64,000 bases of DNA from Massilia sp. BJB1822 (GCF_013369485.1 NZ_JABWEB010000003.1:310001-374000), one strand, 5' to 3'; counted from the stretch's first letter, positions 49,201 to 60,002 are shown. The notes: generated from the sequence alone by a model not told the origin. Program-made: numbers and translations.

Positions 49201-49579
49201 CAATGGAGGGAGGCGCCTGCACCAGTTGCCGCAGGCTGCCATCCTGCTCCTGGCGAAATACCGTTCGCAGGGATGGATGGCGGGCGATCAGCGCCTCCAG
49301 GCTGGCGCGCAATGCTTCTAAATCCAGATTGCCACTGAAACGCAAGCCGCCGCTCAGATGGTAAGCGGCACTGTCCGGATCGAGCTGCCACAAAAACCAC
49401 TGGCGTTGCTGGGCGAAGGAAAGTTCGGCCGTACCGCCGGCAGCACGGCGTGGTATGAGTTGTGCCGGTGCGGAACCTGCGGCGGGTTTGGCTGCGCCGC
49501 TCAGGCGCTCCTGAAGTTTCGCCAGTTGCGCAGGGCTGAGCCGCGCACGCAATGCGGCCAGGGTGTTCATATCGGACAT
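46268..49579 (-). CDS. Monomodular NRPS C-A(Ser)-T
   Basis: 1103 aa. C domain (about aa 50-480; HHIVSDG near 178), adenylation domain (YTSGSTG near 651) and T domain (GGHSLL near 1040). Specificity residues read DVWHVSLID(K): serine. It should add Ser to the beta-hydroxyacyl chain from the upstream PKS module. The adenylation domain is almost identical to A1 of the downstream protein (about 20 scattered differences over roughly 400 residues), pointing to recent duplication or gene conversion. It begins 11 bp after the PKS stop, with AAGG before the ATG, and ends at the next gene's start. Confidence 0.95.
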   Translation of the reverse strand: MSDMNTLAALRARLSPAQLAKLQERLSGAAKPAAGSAPAQLIPRRAAGGTAELSFAQQRQWFLWQLDPDSAAYHLSGGLRFSGNLDLEALRASLEALIARHPSLRTVFRQEQDGSLRQLVQAPPSIALPCQMLSGSALEEEVRSLCAKPFDLASGPLLRAALFKLGEDEHQLVVVMHHIVSDGYSTQLILDELAQRYAARVQGRALQLPELPIEYSDYAAWQRTLLAGAEGERQLAWWRDLLGAHQPALNLQTARPRQAEAAYGAACHAVQLPFELTAALRRQAQSHGATFFTALLTAFQALLFRYSGQTDIRIGVPIANRHHEETEGLVGFFVNTQVLPARLNAKLPLARLLGQTRDNALGAQAHQDLPLDWLVEAMQVERSLTGNPLFQVMFNHLRMDHGSLAQWPGLAVERIDFDEQNVQSELSLTTYESSDGRVTASFSYAPELFDAAYIEAMAEHYLVLLQALADNPEQTMGGVELLSGAQQAQLRHWGDNREHHDGEEPVHCLFELQAATRPQNCALLFGEASLSYGELNVRANRLAHHLIQLGVRPESKVGIALERSFEMVVGLLAILKAGGAYVPLDPEYPAERLRYMVEDSGIGLLLTHSQLLPQFGHEGVAALALDQLDLEGQPEHNPAPALNGENLAYVIYTSGSTGRPKGAANRHRSLYNRLAWMQQAYRLTPADTVLQKTPFSFDVSVWEFFWPLMMGARLVIAAPGEHREPARLRELICRHQVTTLHFVPSMLQAFLAHQGVADCRSLTRIVCSGEALPAEAQNGVFKLLPQAAFYNLYGPTEAAIDVTHWTCRADGGSQVPIGQPISQTKTYVLDGELNLVPAGVAGELYLGGTGLARGYLERPALTSERFVADPFDPLGGRLYRTGDLVRWNGEGQLEYLGRLDHQVKIRGLRIELGEIESQLLAQPELREAVVVAREGAAGTRLVAYVSQQAGTNCEASLLRERLAQLLPDYMVPSSIVVLETLPLNANGKIDRKALPDPELSQASRYEVPQDGTEAALAALWTELLGMESVGRNDNFFQLGGHSLLAVQLTARIQRDMQFELSVKDVFRHPILAEMARHIGAQRGKSNEQALADLDSFIDSLENV

Positions 49580-49590
49580 TGAAGGAACCT

Positions 49591-52500
49591 TTACAGCTGT
49601 GGGGACACCGCAGCCGCTTCGGCGCGCTCGATGTCCTCTATCATTCGGGTTTCGACCATCACCGCCAGAGCGGCAACCGTCGGATTCTTGAAAAAGCCAA
49701 CCGGATGCAGCTCAACGCCATACGCGCCGCGCACCTTGGCCAGCAATTGAATGGCAAGCAGCGAATCGCCACCGAGTTCGAACAGATTGTCGTTGGCGCC
49801 CACCGGCGCAATGCCGAGGAATTCGCTCCATAGCGCCGCCAGACCTTCTTCCAGAGGTCCAATTGGCTCTGCATATGCCTCGGTCAAGGCAGGCCGCGCA
49901 TGCTGCTGGCGGCGTGGCGCCGGCTCAGGCAACAGGCGATCCGCCAGCTCCATCGAGGCGCCGCGCGCCATCTGCCGTTCCAGCCCAATGGTCGATATCA
50001 ACACCTGCGGCAGCTGCGGACCGGAGAGTATGCGTTCCAGCAGCGGGCCGGCATCGACGGCGGCGATGCCTTCATCGTCCGGCAGCTGCTGTCCGGCCGC
50101 CATGCCCCGATCGCGCCAGACGTCCCAGTTGACCGAAACCAGCCAAGGACCGTCGCCGCTGGCGGCGCGCTGCGACAGCGCATCCAGGACAGCGTTCGCG
50201 GCGCAGTAGTCGGCTTGCGCGAAACCGCCCGTGACGGCGGTCAGCGAAGAACAGAACAGAACAAAATCCAATGCCTCGTCCTTCACTGCTTCCAGCAGAA
50301 CCATGGTGCCCTGCAGTTTTGGCGCAAACACCTTTTCCACGCTGGCGCGCTGCTTGGTTGCAATCAGGCCTCCACCGGCGATACCAGCAGCGTGGATTAC
50401 GCCATTCAAGGCACCAAACCTGGCGCGGGCAGCGGCGACAGCGGCCGCCATTTGTCCGACGTCGCCAACATCGGCTTGAACTGCCAGCACTTCGGCGCCC
50501 AGCACCTCCAGCTCCAGCAAAACTGGCGCATCGGACGGCAAGACGCTGCGACTCGCCAGGACCAGCTTTGCCTGCCACGTCTGCGCCAGATATCGGGCCA
50601 GTGCCATGCCAACGCCGCCCGCGCCGCCAGTGATCAGATAAACGCCTTGGCGGCGCAAGCGCTGGTCTGCTGCAATCGGCCGTGGCAGCGTTTCGTATTC
50701 CTTGAGCCAGCGGTGCGGCCCGCGATAAGCTGCCAGCGTTTCCCCTCGTGGCGCATTCATTTCGCCGATCACCTGGCTCACCAAGGTCAACTCGCTGGCG
50801 CCGCCAACCTCTGGCAAAACAATATCCAGCAGGCGACAGGAGATGTTTGGGTACTCTTGCGGAATCACCTTGCAGGGACCATACAAGGCCGCCTGCTGCG
50901 GATACAGTTGTTCAGCGCCGGTGACATCCGCCAAGCCGTCGCTCAGCACAGTAATTGCGGCCGCGCCGACGCCGGAGCCATCCAGCGCCTGCGCCAAGGC
51001 CAGCAGGCTATGGAAGCCGCGCTCCAAGGCATCCGGCTTCCCCCCAGCATTCAGCGCCCACATATGGCATACATCGATGGCCGTAACCGGTTGCAGTGCC
51101 TGAAGCAGTAACGTCAGATCGCCGGTATCGCCGGGCCGCACGGCATAGCAATTGGCAGCAATGCGTTCAAAGCCCGAACCGCGTTCGACCCGGACCACCT
51201 CCCGCCCTTGCGCCAGGAAGCTGTCGGCCAGCTTGTCGGCGAAGCTGGTTTCATCGGCCAGCAGCAGCACCGGACCGCTGCGCTTCTGTCCAGCGGAACT
51301 CAGAGGCAAGGCGCGCTTCCACACCGGGCGCAGGAACCAGTCGTCCATGCTGCGTGCTTTCTCCACCTTCATCGGAGCAGCTTCGGCCCAGTATGACTGG
51401 CGCTCGAAGGAGTATCCCGGCAGAGCCACGCGCCGCTTTCCGCCTATGCCCAGCGCTGCCGCATCCAGCTCAACGCCGGCTATCCAGAGCTGCGCCAGGC
51501 AAAGCGCATGCTGCTGCGCATTCTGGCTGCGCCGCGCCGGATGCGCCTGCGTGGCCAGCACCGGACGCTCTGCCGCCAGCGCATGGCGGCGCGCCAGACT
51601 GCTCAGCGTTTCGCCCGGGCCGACTTCCAGCAGCAGACGATTGGACTTCTCCAGCAAAGTTGTCAGGCCATCGGCGAAACGCACGGTGTCGCGCATATGG
51701 CGCAGCCAGTAGCCTGGGTCACAAGCTTCTTCCGCCTTGATCCAGCTTCCGCTCAGATTGGAAATGAATGGAATCCTGGGCGCTTGCAGCGCAACCTTGC
51801 GCAGCAAGGCTTCAAATTCTCCCAGCACCGGTTCGACCAGCGCGGAATGGAAGGCGCGGCTGACGTGCAGTCGGCGCGTTCCCACGCTTCGTTCAGCCAA
51901 TTGACGCTCGACGGCTTCCACGGCAGCGATAGGACCGGCCAGGACACACAGGTCGGCCGCGTTGACGGCCGCGATATCGCAGCCCATGTCGCGGCAAAAA
52001 GCCAGTTGCGTTTCCGGCAGGCTGACGGCCAGCATGGCGCCTTCGGCACTCGCCTGCAGCAAACGTCCGCGTTCGGCAACGATGGCCAGCGCATCTTCCA
52101 GTGTAAATACGCCGGACAGACAGGCCGCCACATACTCGCCGATGCTATGCCCCAGCAGCGCGTCGGGACGCACGCCGCGGCTAAGCCACATCTGCGCCAT
52201 CGCGTACTCCAGCACGAAAAGCGCCGGCTGGGTATAGGCGGTCTGCTCCAGGCGCGCAGCGGCTTCCGCCTCTCCGCCTTCCGCCGGATACATCAGATCG
52301 CGCAGGTCGAGGCCGAGACGATCCTTCAGCAGCTCGCAGCAGCGGTTCACGCTATCGTGCACCACGGCGTTAGTCAGGTACAGGCCGCGCCCCATATCGA
52401 CGTGCTGCGCACCCTGGCCTGGGAAAAGGAAGGCAACTGCCGGCGCTTCCGCCATGGCCTGGCCACGCACCAGAGAGCCATTGTCTCCGGCCAGCGCCTG

Positions 52501-54060
52501 CGCCGCCTTGGCATGATCGCGGGCCAGTGCAACGGCGCGGTGCGCGAAGTGGCGCCGCCCACAATGCAGCGTGTGCGCGACATCGCCCAAGGCCTGTTCC
52601 GCATGCTGCTCCAGATGGTTTGCCATCCGCTCAATCGTTTCATCCAAAGCATTGCCGCTGCGCGCCGACAGCAGCAGGAGCTGGTCCAGCTGCCCTACCG
52701 ACGCCTTCTGCACCGCAGACCCAGGTGCTTCTTCCAGCACCACATGGGCATTCGTCCCGCCCATGCCAAAGGAGCTGACGCCAGCGCGGCGCGGTGCGCC
52801 AGCCGCCACCCAGGGACGGGCTTGCGTATTCACATAAAAGGGACTGGAGGGGAAGTCGATCTGGGGGTTCGGCTGCTCAAAGTTCAGGCTTGGCGGCAAC
52901 GTGCGGTGCTGAAGTGCCAGCACGGCTTTAATCAGGCCGGCGACACCCGCCGCCGCATCCAGGTGGCCGATATTCGTCTTCACCGAGCCGATGGCGCAAT
53001 AGCCGCTTTTCTGCGTGCTGGAGCGGAAAGCCTGGGTCAAAGCGGCGATTTCCACCGGATCGCCCAAGGCAGTGCCGGTGCCGTGCGCTTCCACATAGCC
53101 GATGCTGCCGGCATCCACGCCAGCCATCGCCAGCGCCGACTGAATCACTTCGGCTTGGCCATCGACACTGGGCGCGCTGTACGCCATTTTCCCAGCGCCG
53201 TCATTATTCAGCGCGGAGCCTTTGATAACGGCGTGAATAACATCGCCATCCCGCAGCGCCTCGTCCAGACGCTTGAGCACAATAATGCCCGCCCCGCTGC
53301 CGATCACCGTGCCGCCAGCCGCCGCATCGAAGGCGCGGCAATGGCCGTCGGCCGACAGAATCGCGCCAGCCTGATGGCGGTAGCCCATCTCCTGCAGGAG
53401 ATTGAGCCAGACGCCGCCCGCCAGCGCCAGATCGCTTTCGTAGTTCAGTAAGGAGCGGCAAGCCATATGCACCGCCACCAGGGAAGTCGAACACGCCGTC
53501 TGCACCGATACCGCTGGACCGCGCAGATTCAGCTTGTAGGCGATGCGCGTCGCCAGCGATCCCTGGTCGTTGCCGTTCATCAGCCCAAGCAGGGAGGCGA
53601 TATCGCTGGCCGCCCAATCCACGCCGGGCAGCAGATTGCGCATCAAATACAGATTGCTGCCGCAGCCCGCATACACGCCAGTCAGGGCTGGCGTGGCGGC
53701 TCCCGCATAGCCCGCGTTTTCCAGGGCATGCCAGGCAGTTTCCAGAAACACGCGCTGCTGGGGATCGAGACGTTCAGCCTCGCGCGGCGAATAGCCAAAG
53801 AAACCGGCATCGAATTGATCCACGCCGTCCAGCACCATGCCGGCTTTCACATAGGCCGGATCGGCCAGCGCGGCATCGGCCACACCGCGCGCGCGCAACT
53901 GCTCGTCGTCAAAGGCGCGCCGCGCTTCCACGCCGTTGAGGATATTGCGCCACAGGGCGTCCACGCTGTCCGCACCGGGAAAGCGCCCGGCCATGCCGAC
54001 GATGGCGATTTCCACGCCGGTGAATTCCTGCTCCGGCAGGCCTTGGTCCGCTAAATTCAT
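49591..54060 (-). CDS. Type I PKS module with its own AT: KS-AT-KR-ACP
   Basis: 1489 aa. KS with QTACSTS (Cys near 191), EAHGTGT and KTNIGH; AT with GHSIGEY near 640 and AFHS, the malonyl-CoA-type motif; KR with GGAGGVG near 1143 and the catalytic [11 protein letters not shown]...[11 protein letters not shown] with [10 protein letters not shown] near 1430. No DH, ER or methyltransferase. It extends the amino-acyl chain from the FAAL-NRPS by one malonyl unit and reduces it, giving a statine-like gamma-amino-beta-hydroxy acid. With a Thr precursor this would be a 4-amino-3,5-dihydroxyhexanoyl unit (inference). Start and stop overlap the upstream gene by ATGA. Single cis-AT PKS modules at this place are known from lipopeptide siderophores such as cupriachelin and variochelin. 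Confidence 0.95.
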   Translation of the reverse strand: MNLADQGLPEQEFTGVEIAIVGMAGRFPGADSVDALWRNILNGVEARRAFDDEQLRARGVADAALADPAYVKAGMVLDGVDQFDAGFFGYSPREAERLDPQQRVFLETAWHALENAGYAGAATPALTGVYAGCGSNLYLMRNLLPGVDWAASDIASLLGLMNGNDQGSLATRIAYKLNLRGPAVSVQTACSTSLVAVHMACRSLLNYESDLALAGGVWLNLLQEMGYRHQAGAILSADGHCRAFDAAAGGTVIGSGAGIIVLKRLDEALRDGDVIHAVIKGSALNNDGAGKMAYSAPSVDGQAEVIQSALAMAGVDAGSIGYVEAHGTGTALGDPVEIAALTQAFRSSTQKSGYCAIGSVKTNIGHLDAAAGVAGLIKAVLALQHRTLPPSLNFEQPNPQIDFPSSPFYVNTQARPWVAAGAPRRAGVSSFGMGGTNAHVVLEEAPGSAVQKASVGQLDQLLLLSARSGNALDETIERMANHLEQHAEQALGDVAHTLHCGRRHFAHRAVALARDHAKAAQALAGDNGSLVRGQAMAEAPAVAFLFPGQGAQHVDMGRGLYLTNAVVHDSVNRCCELLKDRLGLDLRDLMYPAEGGEAEAAARLEQTAYTQPALFVLEYAMAQMWLSRGVRPDALLGHSIGEYVAACLSGVFTLEDALAIVAERGRLLQASAEGAMLAVSLPETQLAFCRDMGCDIAAVNAADLCVLAGPIAAVEAVERQLAERSVGTRRLHVSRAFHSALVEPVLGEFEALLRKVALQAPRIPFISNLSGSWIKAEEACDPGYWLRHMRDTVRFADGLTTLLEKSNRLLLEVGPGETLSSLARRHALAAERPVLATQAHPARRSQNAQQHALCLAQLWIAGVELDAAALGIGGKRRVALPGYSFERQSYWAEAAPMKVEKARSMDDWFLRPVWKRALPLSSAGQKRSGPVLLLADETSFADKLADSFLAQGREVVRVERGSGFERIAANCYAVRPGDTGDLTLLLQALQPVTAIDVCHMWALNAGGKPDALERGFHSLLALAQALDGSGVGAAAITVLSDGLADVTGAEQLYPQQAALYGPCKVIPQEYPNISCRLLDIVLPEVGGASELTLVSQVIGEMNAPRGETLAAYRGPHRWLKEYETLPRPIAADQRLRRQGVYLITGGAGGVGMALARYLAQTWQAKLVLASRSVLPSDAPVLLELEVLGAEVLAVQADVGDVGQMAAAVAAARARFGALNGVIHAAGIAGGGLIATKQRASVEKVFAPKLQGTMVLLEAVKDEALDFVLFCSSLTAVTGGFAQADYCAANAVLDALSQRAASGDGPWLVSVNWDVWRDRGMAAGQQLPDDEGIAAVDAGPLLERILSGPQLPQVLISTIGLERQMARGASMELADRLLPEPAPRRQQHARPALTEAYAEPIGPLEEGLAALWSEFLGIAPVGANDNLFELGGDSLLAIQLLAKVRGAYGVELHPVGFFKNPTVAALAVMVETRMIEDIERAEAAAVSPQL

Positions 54061-57000
54061 GTCGGCGCTCTTTCCGCTACTGCTTTACGTTGTAAAAATG
54101 CGCCGCGCTGGCGTTTTGCGCGTTCGTCGACTTCCGCCGTGGAGCGTGCCGAGGGCGCGGCACTGCCCAGGAACGTCGCCAATGCTTCCAGCGTCGGGTA
54201 CTTGAACAGCTCGACCACCGTGGGATGCAGGTCCAGCTGCTGCGCCAGACGGCGCTGCAATTGCAGCAGCAAGAGCGAATTGCCACCCAGCTCAAAGAAG
54301 CTGTCGCGCCGGTCCACGCTTTCCAGTTCCAGCAGGGCGCACCAGAGCTGGCCCAGCGCCTGTTCCAGCTGCCCTTGCGGTGCCTCGCTGGCGGTGCGGT
54401 TCGGCAGCGCCACATCGGGCAGCGCCTTGCGGTCCACCTTGCCGTTCGCGCTCAGCGGCAGCGAAGGCAGCACCGCAATATGCTGCGGCACCATATAGTC
54501 CGGCAGGCGCAGGGCCAGGCGCGCCTTCAGCTCCGCGCCATCGGCCAGCTTGCCTTCGTGCGCCGACACATAGCCGACCAGACGCTTGCCGCCCGCGCCG
54601 TCGCGCGCCAGCACCACCGCTTCGCGCACTTCCGGCTGTGCCAGCAGTTGCGCCTCGACCTCGCCCAGTTCGATGCGCAGGCCGCGAATCTTCAATTGGT
54701 GATCGATGCGGCCCAGGTATTCCAGCTGGCCCTCGCCATTCCAGCGCACCAGATCCCCGGTGCGGTACAGGCGGCCGCCGCGCGGATCGAAAGGATCGGC
54801 CACGAAGCGCTCCGCGCTCAAGCCCGGACGGTGCAGATAGCCTCGTCCCAATCCCACGCCGCCCAGATACAGCTCGCCCGCGACGCCTGCCGGCACCATA
54901 TTCAGCTCCGCATCCAGCACATAGGTATGGGTCTCGCTGATCGGGCGGCCGATCGGCACCAGGCTTTGTCCATCGTTGCGACAGGCCCAATGCGTCACGT
55001 GGATCGCGGTTTCGGTCGGCCCGTACAGATTGTGCAAGCCGGCGCGTCGCAAGCGTTCGAAGGTTTCGCGCTGCGTCTCGGCTGGCATGGCCTCGCCGCC
55101 GCAAATGATGTGCTTGAGCCGCGTGCTGGCTTCGATACCCTCGTGCGCCAGGAAGGCTTGCAGCATCGGCGGCACGAAGTTGACCGTCGTGACCTGGTGC
55201 TGCTGGATCAGCGCCACCAGGCGTGCCGGGTCGCGCTGATCGCCCGGCAAGGCCAGCGCCAGGCGCGCGCCCGCCGTCAATGGCCAGAACTGCTCCCATA
55301 CCGACACGTCGAAACCGAAAGCGGCCTTGTGCAGCACCGTGTCGGCTGGCGTCAGGTGGTAAGTCTCCTGCATCCACGCCATGCAACTGGACAGGGAACG
55401 GTGGCGGTTGGCCGCGCCTTTTGGATTGCCGGTCGAGCCGGACGTGTAGATCACGTAAGCCAGGTTCTCGCCATGCACCGGCACGGCCGGATTCGCGCTG
55501 CTCTCGGCGCTGACATCGGTCTGGTCCAGCAGCAGCACCGGCACGGCGGACAGGGGCAGGCTGGCGTTCAGCGCGCCATGCGTAAGCAGCAGGCTAATGC
55601 CGCTATCCTCGGCCATATAGCGCAGGCGTTCCGCCGGGTAGTCGGTATCCAGCGGCACGTAGGCGGCACCGGCTTTCAGAATCGCCAGCAAACCAACGAT
55701 CATGTCCAGCGAACGTTCGACGGCGATGCCGACCCGGCTCTCCAGCCCCACGCCCAGGGCCATCAAGCGGTGCGCAAGGCGGTTGGCGCGGACGTTCAGC
55801 TCCGCATAGCTGAGGGTCTGATCGCCGAACAGCAAGGCCGGTGCATCGGGATGGCGCAGCGCATTGCGCTCAAAGCTGCGATGCACCGGCTCCGCGTCGG
55901 CATGGCGCACCGGATTGAAGCCCCATTCCTCCAGCTGGATCTGTTCCTGCTGGCTGACCAGGGCCACATCGCCCACCGCCTGCCCGCTTTGGTGCGCTAG
56001 CGCGTCGAGAATGGCCAGATAATCGCCCGCCATGCGGGCGATGGTGGCCGCTTCAAACAGTTCCGCCGCATAGATGAAGCGCGCGCCAAGCCGCCCATTG
56101 GCCAGCTCCGTGGTTTCCAATGTCAGCTCGAACTGCGCCGCCTGTTCGCGCAGGGCGAAATATTCGGCATCCACCCCGGGCAGTTGCGCCAGCGTGCCGA
56201 AGTCGGCGCGCAAATGGTTGAACATCACCTGGAACAGCGGGGTATGGCTCAAGCTGCGTTCCGGCTGCAAGGCATCGACCAACTGTTCGAACGGCAGGTC
56301 GGGATGCGATTGCGCCGCCAGCGCCGTTTCGCGCGCGTCGTGCAACACTTCGGCCAGGCTGCTGCGGCCATGGATTTCGCCACGCAGCACCTGGGTATTG
56401 ACGAAGAAGCCGATCAAGCCCTCGGTCTCGATGCGCTGGCGGTTGGCGATGGGGATGCCGACGCGGATATCGGACTGGCCGGTATAGCGGTGCAGCAGTA
56501 CCTGGAAACCGGCCAGCAGCGCCATGAACAGCGTGCCGCCGGCGCGATGGGCGCATTCGTTCAGGGCGTTCAACAGTTGCGGCTCCAGTTCCAGACGATG
56601 GGTAGCCGCCCGGTAGTTCGCCACCGGCGGCCGCGCACGGTCGACAGGCAGTGCCAGCACCGGCTGTTCGCCGCCCAGTTGCTCGCGCCAATACGCCAGC
56701 TGACGCGCTCCGGCGCCCTCTTTCAGCCATGCATGCTGCCACGCCGCGTAATCCGCATACTGCACCGGCAGCGCGGCCAATGCCGCCGTGCCGCCAGCCA
56801 GATGGGCGCGATAATGCGCAGCCAGTTCGGCCAGCAGCACCTGCATCGACACGCCGTCCGACACGATATGGTGCATCGCCACCGCCAGAATATGCGCCTC
56901 GTCGCCAAGACGCAGCAGCGCCGCGCGCAGCAGCGGACCGTGGCACAAGTCGAACGGGCGCGCATTCAATTCTTCGGCCAGCCGCAAGGCCTGCGGCTGG

Positions 57001-59342
57001 CGCTCATTTTCGGGTAGGCCGCGCAGGTCGATTTCCGACCAATCCAGCGGCATTTCAGCCTGTATCAACTGCTCGCCCCTGCCATCCGCGCCGGCCTGGA
57101 ACAAGGTCCGCAGCGGCTCATGGCGGGCAATCAGCGCATCGAAAGCCGCGCGCAAGGCCGCGGAGTCCAGAGCACCGGCATAGCGCAGCGCGCCGCTGAC
57201 GTGATAGGCACAGCTCTCCGGCGCCATCTGCCACAGGAACCATTGCCTTTGCTGCGCATGCGACAGCGGCAGCGCCTGGCGGCGCCGCTCCGCAGGCAGC
57301 GGCACGATGGGCGACAGCGCCGCCTTGCCGGAACCGCCCTGGGGCTGGCTAGCAATTGCCGCCGCCATTGCGCCGAGCTGCGGCTGCTCAAATATCAGCC
57401 GCACCGGGAAATCGATATTCCAGCGCTCTTCGATGCGCGCCGCCAGTTGCACCGCCGCCAGCGAATTGCCGCCGCTGGCGAGAAAATGGGCATCGCGCGC
57501 AAACGCCGCCGACGCATCGCGCTTGAGCACTTCGCGCCACAGGACGGCCAGCGCAGCCTCGGCCTCGTTCAGCGGCTCCTGGCTCCCGACATCGGCCAGC
57601 CCGCCGGACGCGAACGCGCCGAACTGATAGACCGCATACGCATCCAGTGTGCCATCCTGCCATCCCTTGCGGCAGGCGCCGCGCTGCAGCTTGCCGCTGG
57701 AAGTCTTGGGCAATGCGCCGGGATTCAGCAGCACCACGACCGATGCCGGCTCCCGGCATGCCGCCACAACCGCCTGGCTCAAAGCATCCACCAGCACCTT
57801 GACCGGCACCAGCTTTTGCAGGCCGCGCGAAACCTCGACGGCCACGCCGATACCTTCGCCGCCATCGGGCATGGCAACCGCAAAGGCAGCCACGCGGCCC
57901 TTGCGCGCCGCCTCCACTTCAGCCTCGATGCCGCGCTCGATATCCTGGGGATAGATATTCTGCCCGCGCACGATAATCAAATCCTTGATGCGGCCGGTGA
58001 TGTACAGCTGGCCCTCATGCAGGAAGCCCAGATCGCCCGTGCGCAGCCAGCGCCGTCCATCGCGTTCGATGAAGGTTTCGGCGCTGGCTTCCTCGCGCCG
58101 CCAATAGCCGCTGGCGATGCTTGGGCCGCTGGCCTGGATCTCGCCCGCGCATCCCGCCTCCAGCACGCGCCCCGAGGCGGGATCGATAATCTCCAGCACA
58201 TGATCGGGCGCGATCGCGCCGCAAGCCACCAGCATCTTGCCGGCGGCATCGGACTGCGCCCGGCCTTGCGCCAGGCTGTCGGCGGAAAAGCCCTGGGCGC
58301 ATATGCCGTCCGCGCGGCGGCCGCCGGTCAGCAGCAGTGTCGCTTCGGCCAGGCCATAGCAGGGATAGACGGAAGAGCCGGAAAAACCGGCCGGTGCCGT
58401 ATGCGCAATGAAATCGCGCAAGGTATCGTAACGCACCGGTTCCGCACCGGAAAACGCCAGCCGCCAGCTGGACAGGTCGAGCCGCGCAATCTGCTCTTCC
58501 CTAATCCGTTCCAGACAAAGCCGGAACGCGAAATCCGGCCCGCCGCTGATGGTGGCGCGCAATCGCGCAATCGCCTGCAACCAGCGCAGCGGCCGCTCCA
58601 GGAAGAACCGGGGCGTCATCAGCCCCACGGGGATGCCGCGATGGAAAGGCTGCAGCAAGCCGCCGATCAGGCCCATATCGTGGTACAGCGGCAGCCAGGA
58701 GACGAAGACATCGCTGGCCCGTACCTCCATGGTCGCCTCAATGGCGCGCTCGTTCGCCATCAGGTTGCCGTGCGTGACCATCACCCCCTTGGGCGTGGAA
58801 GTCGAACCCGAGGTGTACTGCAGAAAAGCGACGTCGCCGCCCAATGGTTCGCGCTCGGTCCATTCCTCCGCCATGCCGATGGCAATGCTGTCTGCCGCAA
58901 TCACGGCCGCGCTGCCAAAAGCGCTCATCGCATCGCCCACCATTGCCAGGATCGCGCCGGAAGTCAGGATGCAAGCCGCCTGCGCATCCTCCGCGATGCC
59001 GGCCAGACGCGCCAGATGCTGGGGCCGCGCCGATTCGGACGGAAACACCGGCACCGCGATCAATCCCGCATACATACAGGCAAAGAAGCTGACCACGTAA
59101 TGATCGTCGTTATCCAGCAATAGCAGGACGCGTTCACCGGGACTGAAGCGGCGCTGCAGCTGCGCCGCCAGCGCGCGCACGCGCCGCTCCAGCAGCGCAT
59201 AAGAAACCGGGGTATCGAGGGCTTCGCCGTCCCGTTCGGCCACCACGATCAGGGCGGTGTCGTCGGGACGCTGCGCCGCAAGCGCGCGCAGATGGGCGAC
59301 AAAATTCTCGGGATAGTGGCGCGCGGGCGACTGATTAGGCAT
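54057..59342 (-). CDS. Starter NRPS: FAAL-ACP-C-A(Thr-like)-T
   Basis: 1761 aa. The N-terminal 560 residues are a fatty-acyl-AMP ligase ([12 protein letters not shown] near 177; [51 protein letters not shown]), followed by an ACP (GGNSLAAVQ near 622). It activates a free fatty acid and starts the chain as an N-acyl peptide. The C domain (HHIVSDG near 824) is the acyl-to-amino-acid condensation site. The adenylation domain (YTSGSTG near 1304) reads DVWNIGLIH(K), the same as A2 of the terminal NRPS and nearest to threonine. The final T domain is GGNSLL near 1686. It starts 15 bp after mbtH and overlaps the PKS gene by 4 bp. Confidence 0.95.
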   Translation of the reverse strand: MPNQSPARHYPENFVAHLRALAAQRPDDTALIVVAERDGEALDTPVSYALLERRVRALAAQLQRRFSPGERVLLLLDNDDHYVVSFFACMYAGLIAVPVFPSESARPQHLARLAGIAEDAQAACILTSGAILAMVGDAMSAFGSAAVIAADSIAIGMAEEWTEREPLGGDVAFLQYTSGSTSTPKGVMVTHGNLMANERAIEATMEVRASDVFVSWLPLYHDMGLIGGLLQPFHRGIPVGLMTPRFFLERPLRWLQAIARLRATISGGPDFAFRLCLERIREEQIARLDLSSWRLAFSGAEPVRYDTLRDFIAHTAPAGFSGSSVYPCYGLAEATLLLTGGRRADGICAQGFSADSLAQGRAQSDAAGKMLVACGAIAPDHVLEIIDPASGRVLEAGCAGEIQASGPSIASGYWRREEASAETFIERDGRRWLRTGDLGFLHEGQLYITGRIKDLIIVRGQNIYPQDIERGIEAEVEAARKGRVAAFAVAMPDGGEGIGVAVEVSRGLQKLVPVKVLVDALSQAVVAACREPASVVVLLNPGALPKTSSGKLQRGACRKGWQDGTLDAYAVYQFGAFASGGLADVGSQEPLNEAEAALAVLWREVLKRDASAAFARDAHFLASGGNSLAAVQLAARIEERWNIDFPVRLIFEQPQLGAMAAAIASQPQGGSGKAALSPIVPLPAERRRQALPLSHAQQRQWFLWQMAPESCAYHVSGALRYAGALDSAALRAAFDALIARHEPLRTLFQAGADGRGEQLIQAEMPLDWSEIDLRGLPENERQPQALRLAEELNARPFDLCHGPLLRAALLRLGDEAHILAVAMHHIVSDGVSMQVLLAELAAHYRAHLAGGTAALAALPVQYADYAAWQHAWLKEGAGARQLAYWREQLGGEQPVLALPVDRARPPVANYRAATHRLELEPQLLNALNECAHRAGGTLFMALLAGFQVLLHRYTGQSDIRVGIPIANRQRIETEGLIGFFVNTQVLRGEIHGRSSLAEVLHDARETALAAQSHPDLPFEQLVDALQPERSLSHTPLFQVMFNHLRADFGTLAQLPGVDAEYFALREQAAQFELTLETTELANGRLGARFIYAAELFEAATIARMAGDYLAILDALAHQSGQAVGDVALVSQQEQIQLEEWGFNPVRHADAEPVHRSFERNALRHPDAPALLFGDQTLSYAELNVRANRLAHRLMALGVGLESRVGIAVERSLDMIVGLLAILKAGAAYVPLDTDYPAERLRYMAEDSGISLLLTHGALNASLPLSAVPVLLLDQTDVSAESSANPAVPVHGENLAYVIYTSGSTGNPKGAANRHRSLSSCMAWMQETYHLTPADTVLHKAAFGFDVSVWEQFWPLTAGARLALALPGDQRDPARLVALIQQHQVTTVNFVPPMLQAFLAHEGIEASTRLKHIICGGEAMPAETQRETFERLRRAGLHNLYGPTETAIHVTHWACRNDGQSLVPIGRPISETHTYVLDAELNMVPAGVAGELYLGGVGLGRGYLHRPGLSAERFVADPFDPRGGRLYRTGDLVRWNGEGQLEYLGRIDHQLKIRGLRIELGEVEAQLLAQPEVREAVVLARDGAGGKRLVGYVSAHEGKLADGAELKARLALRLPDYMVPQHIAVLPSLPLSANGKVDRKALPDVALPNRTASEAPQGQLEQALGQLWCALLELESVDRRDSFFELGGNSLLLLQLQRRLAQQLDLHPTVVELFKYPTLEALATFLGSAAPSARSTAEVDERAKRQRGAFLQRKAVAERAPT

Positions 59343-59357
59343 CGGACGTCCCGCGTA

Positions 59358-59588
59358 TCAGTGGGCGCTGGCTTGTTCAGCCATCCAGTCGCGCAGGGAC
59401 TTGGGACGCATATCGGTCCAGGCCCGCTCGACGTATTCCAGCACGGCCTTCTTGTTGCCGCTTACGCCCTCGACCGCGCTCCAGCCGCCGGGGACCGCTT
59501 TCCATTGCGGCCAGATCGAGTACTGTTCTTCGTGATTTACGAGGACGATGAAGACTTCGTCTTCACGGTCGAAGCAACTGGTGGACAT
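59358..59588 (-). CDS. mbtH: MbtH-like protein (copy 2, first gene of the siderophore NRPS operon)
   Basis: 76 aa with [11 protein letters not shown]-x-GW and RAWTDMRPKSLRDWM. It should activate the adenylation domains of the NRPSs encoded directly downstream (15 bp gap). It is the first gene after the ECF-type promoter at 59664-59688, so it is made in step with its client enzymes. Confidence 0.96.
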   Translation of the reverse strand: MSTSCFDREDEVFIVLVNHEEQYSIWPQWKAVPGGWSAVEGVSGNKKAVLEYVERAWTDMRPKSLRDWMAEQASAH

Positions 59589-59663
59589 GCGCTATACCTC
59601 ATCATGGTGAAGGCAGCGCCGCGCATTCCGACATGGAAGGCCAGCGGCACTGCTCTCCCCTAT

Positions 59664-59688
59664 GACGCATGAGGCAAAGCGAAATTTA
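59664..59688 (-). promoter_or_regulatory. ECF-type promoter of the mbtH-NRPS-PKS operon
   Basis: On the minus strand TAAAT-N16-CGTC, an exact match to the PvdS/OrbS-type -35/-10 pattern. It gives a leader of about 70 nt to mbtH and is the presumed driver of the 24-kb operon. Confidence 0.72.
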
Positions 59689-59717
59689 ATACAGTAGGTA
59701 AGGAAAAATCCGCTAGC

Positions 59718-59924
59718 TTAGATGTTGCCGCCGGCCGGCGGAACCAGGCCTGCCGCCAGCCATACGCGGCGCGCTTCCTCATACGCTTTCAGATGGTCGG
59801 GAGAGGCTTTCAGCCACACCGCCAGTTCGGCTTGCGCGCCTTCATCAAGCGCATTTTCGTGTTCGCGCTGTATCCAATCGAGGGCGCTTTGCCAGTGCTG
59901 GTCGCCGTTTATATTTATAGTCAT
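59718..59924 (-). CDS. Small DUF4880 protein, remnant or reduced form of a FecR-type anti-sigma factor
   Basis: 68 aa. It matches only the N-terminal cytoplasmic DUF4880 part of FecR regulators: an Ala/Trp helix (ALDWIQREHENALDEGAQAELAVWL), then SPDHLKAYEEARRVWLAAG. FecR proteins normally continue with a transmembrane helix and a periplasmic domain of about 250 aa; here the frame stops and no continuation lies before the operon promoter. This segment is the part that contacts the sigma factor, so the protein could act as a soluble anti- or pro-sigma factor for the ECF protein encoded 78 bp upstream. Function not proven. Confidence 0.75.
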   Translation of the reverse strand: MTININGDQHWQSALDWIQREHENALDEGAQAELAVWLKASPDHLKAYEEARRVWLAAGLVPPAGGNI

Positions 59925-59945
59925 GGCCTTGCTGATAGAAGAAGC

Positions 59946-59967
59946 ACGGCGTCTCCATTGACGCCGT
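59946..59967 (-). terminator. Hairpin between the ECF sigma and DUF4880 genes
   Basis: A perfect 8-bp stem ACGGCGTC / GACGCCGT with a 6-nt loop. The following minus-strand sequence is GCTTCTTCT, only weakly T-rich. It could be a partial terminator or mRNA-stability element that lowers DUF4880 relative to the sigma factor. Confidence 0.45.
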
Positions 59968-60002
59968 CCATCCCATTATATCAACTGGCGCAGCCCGGAT
60001 TT

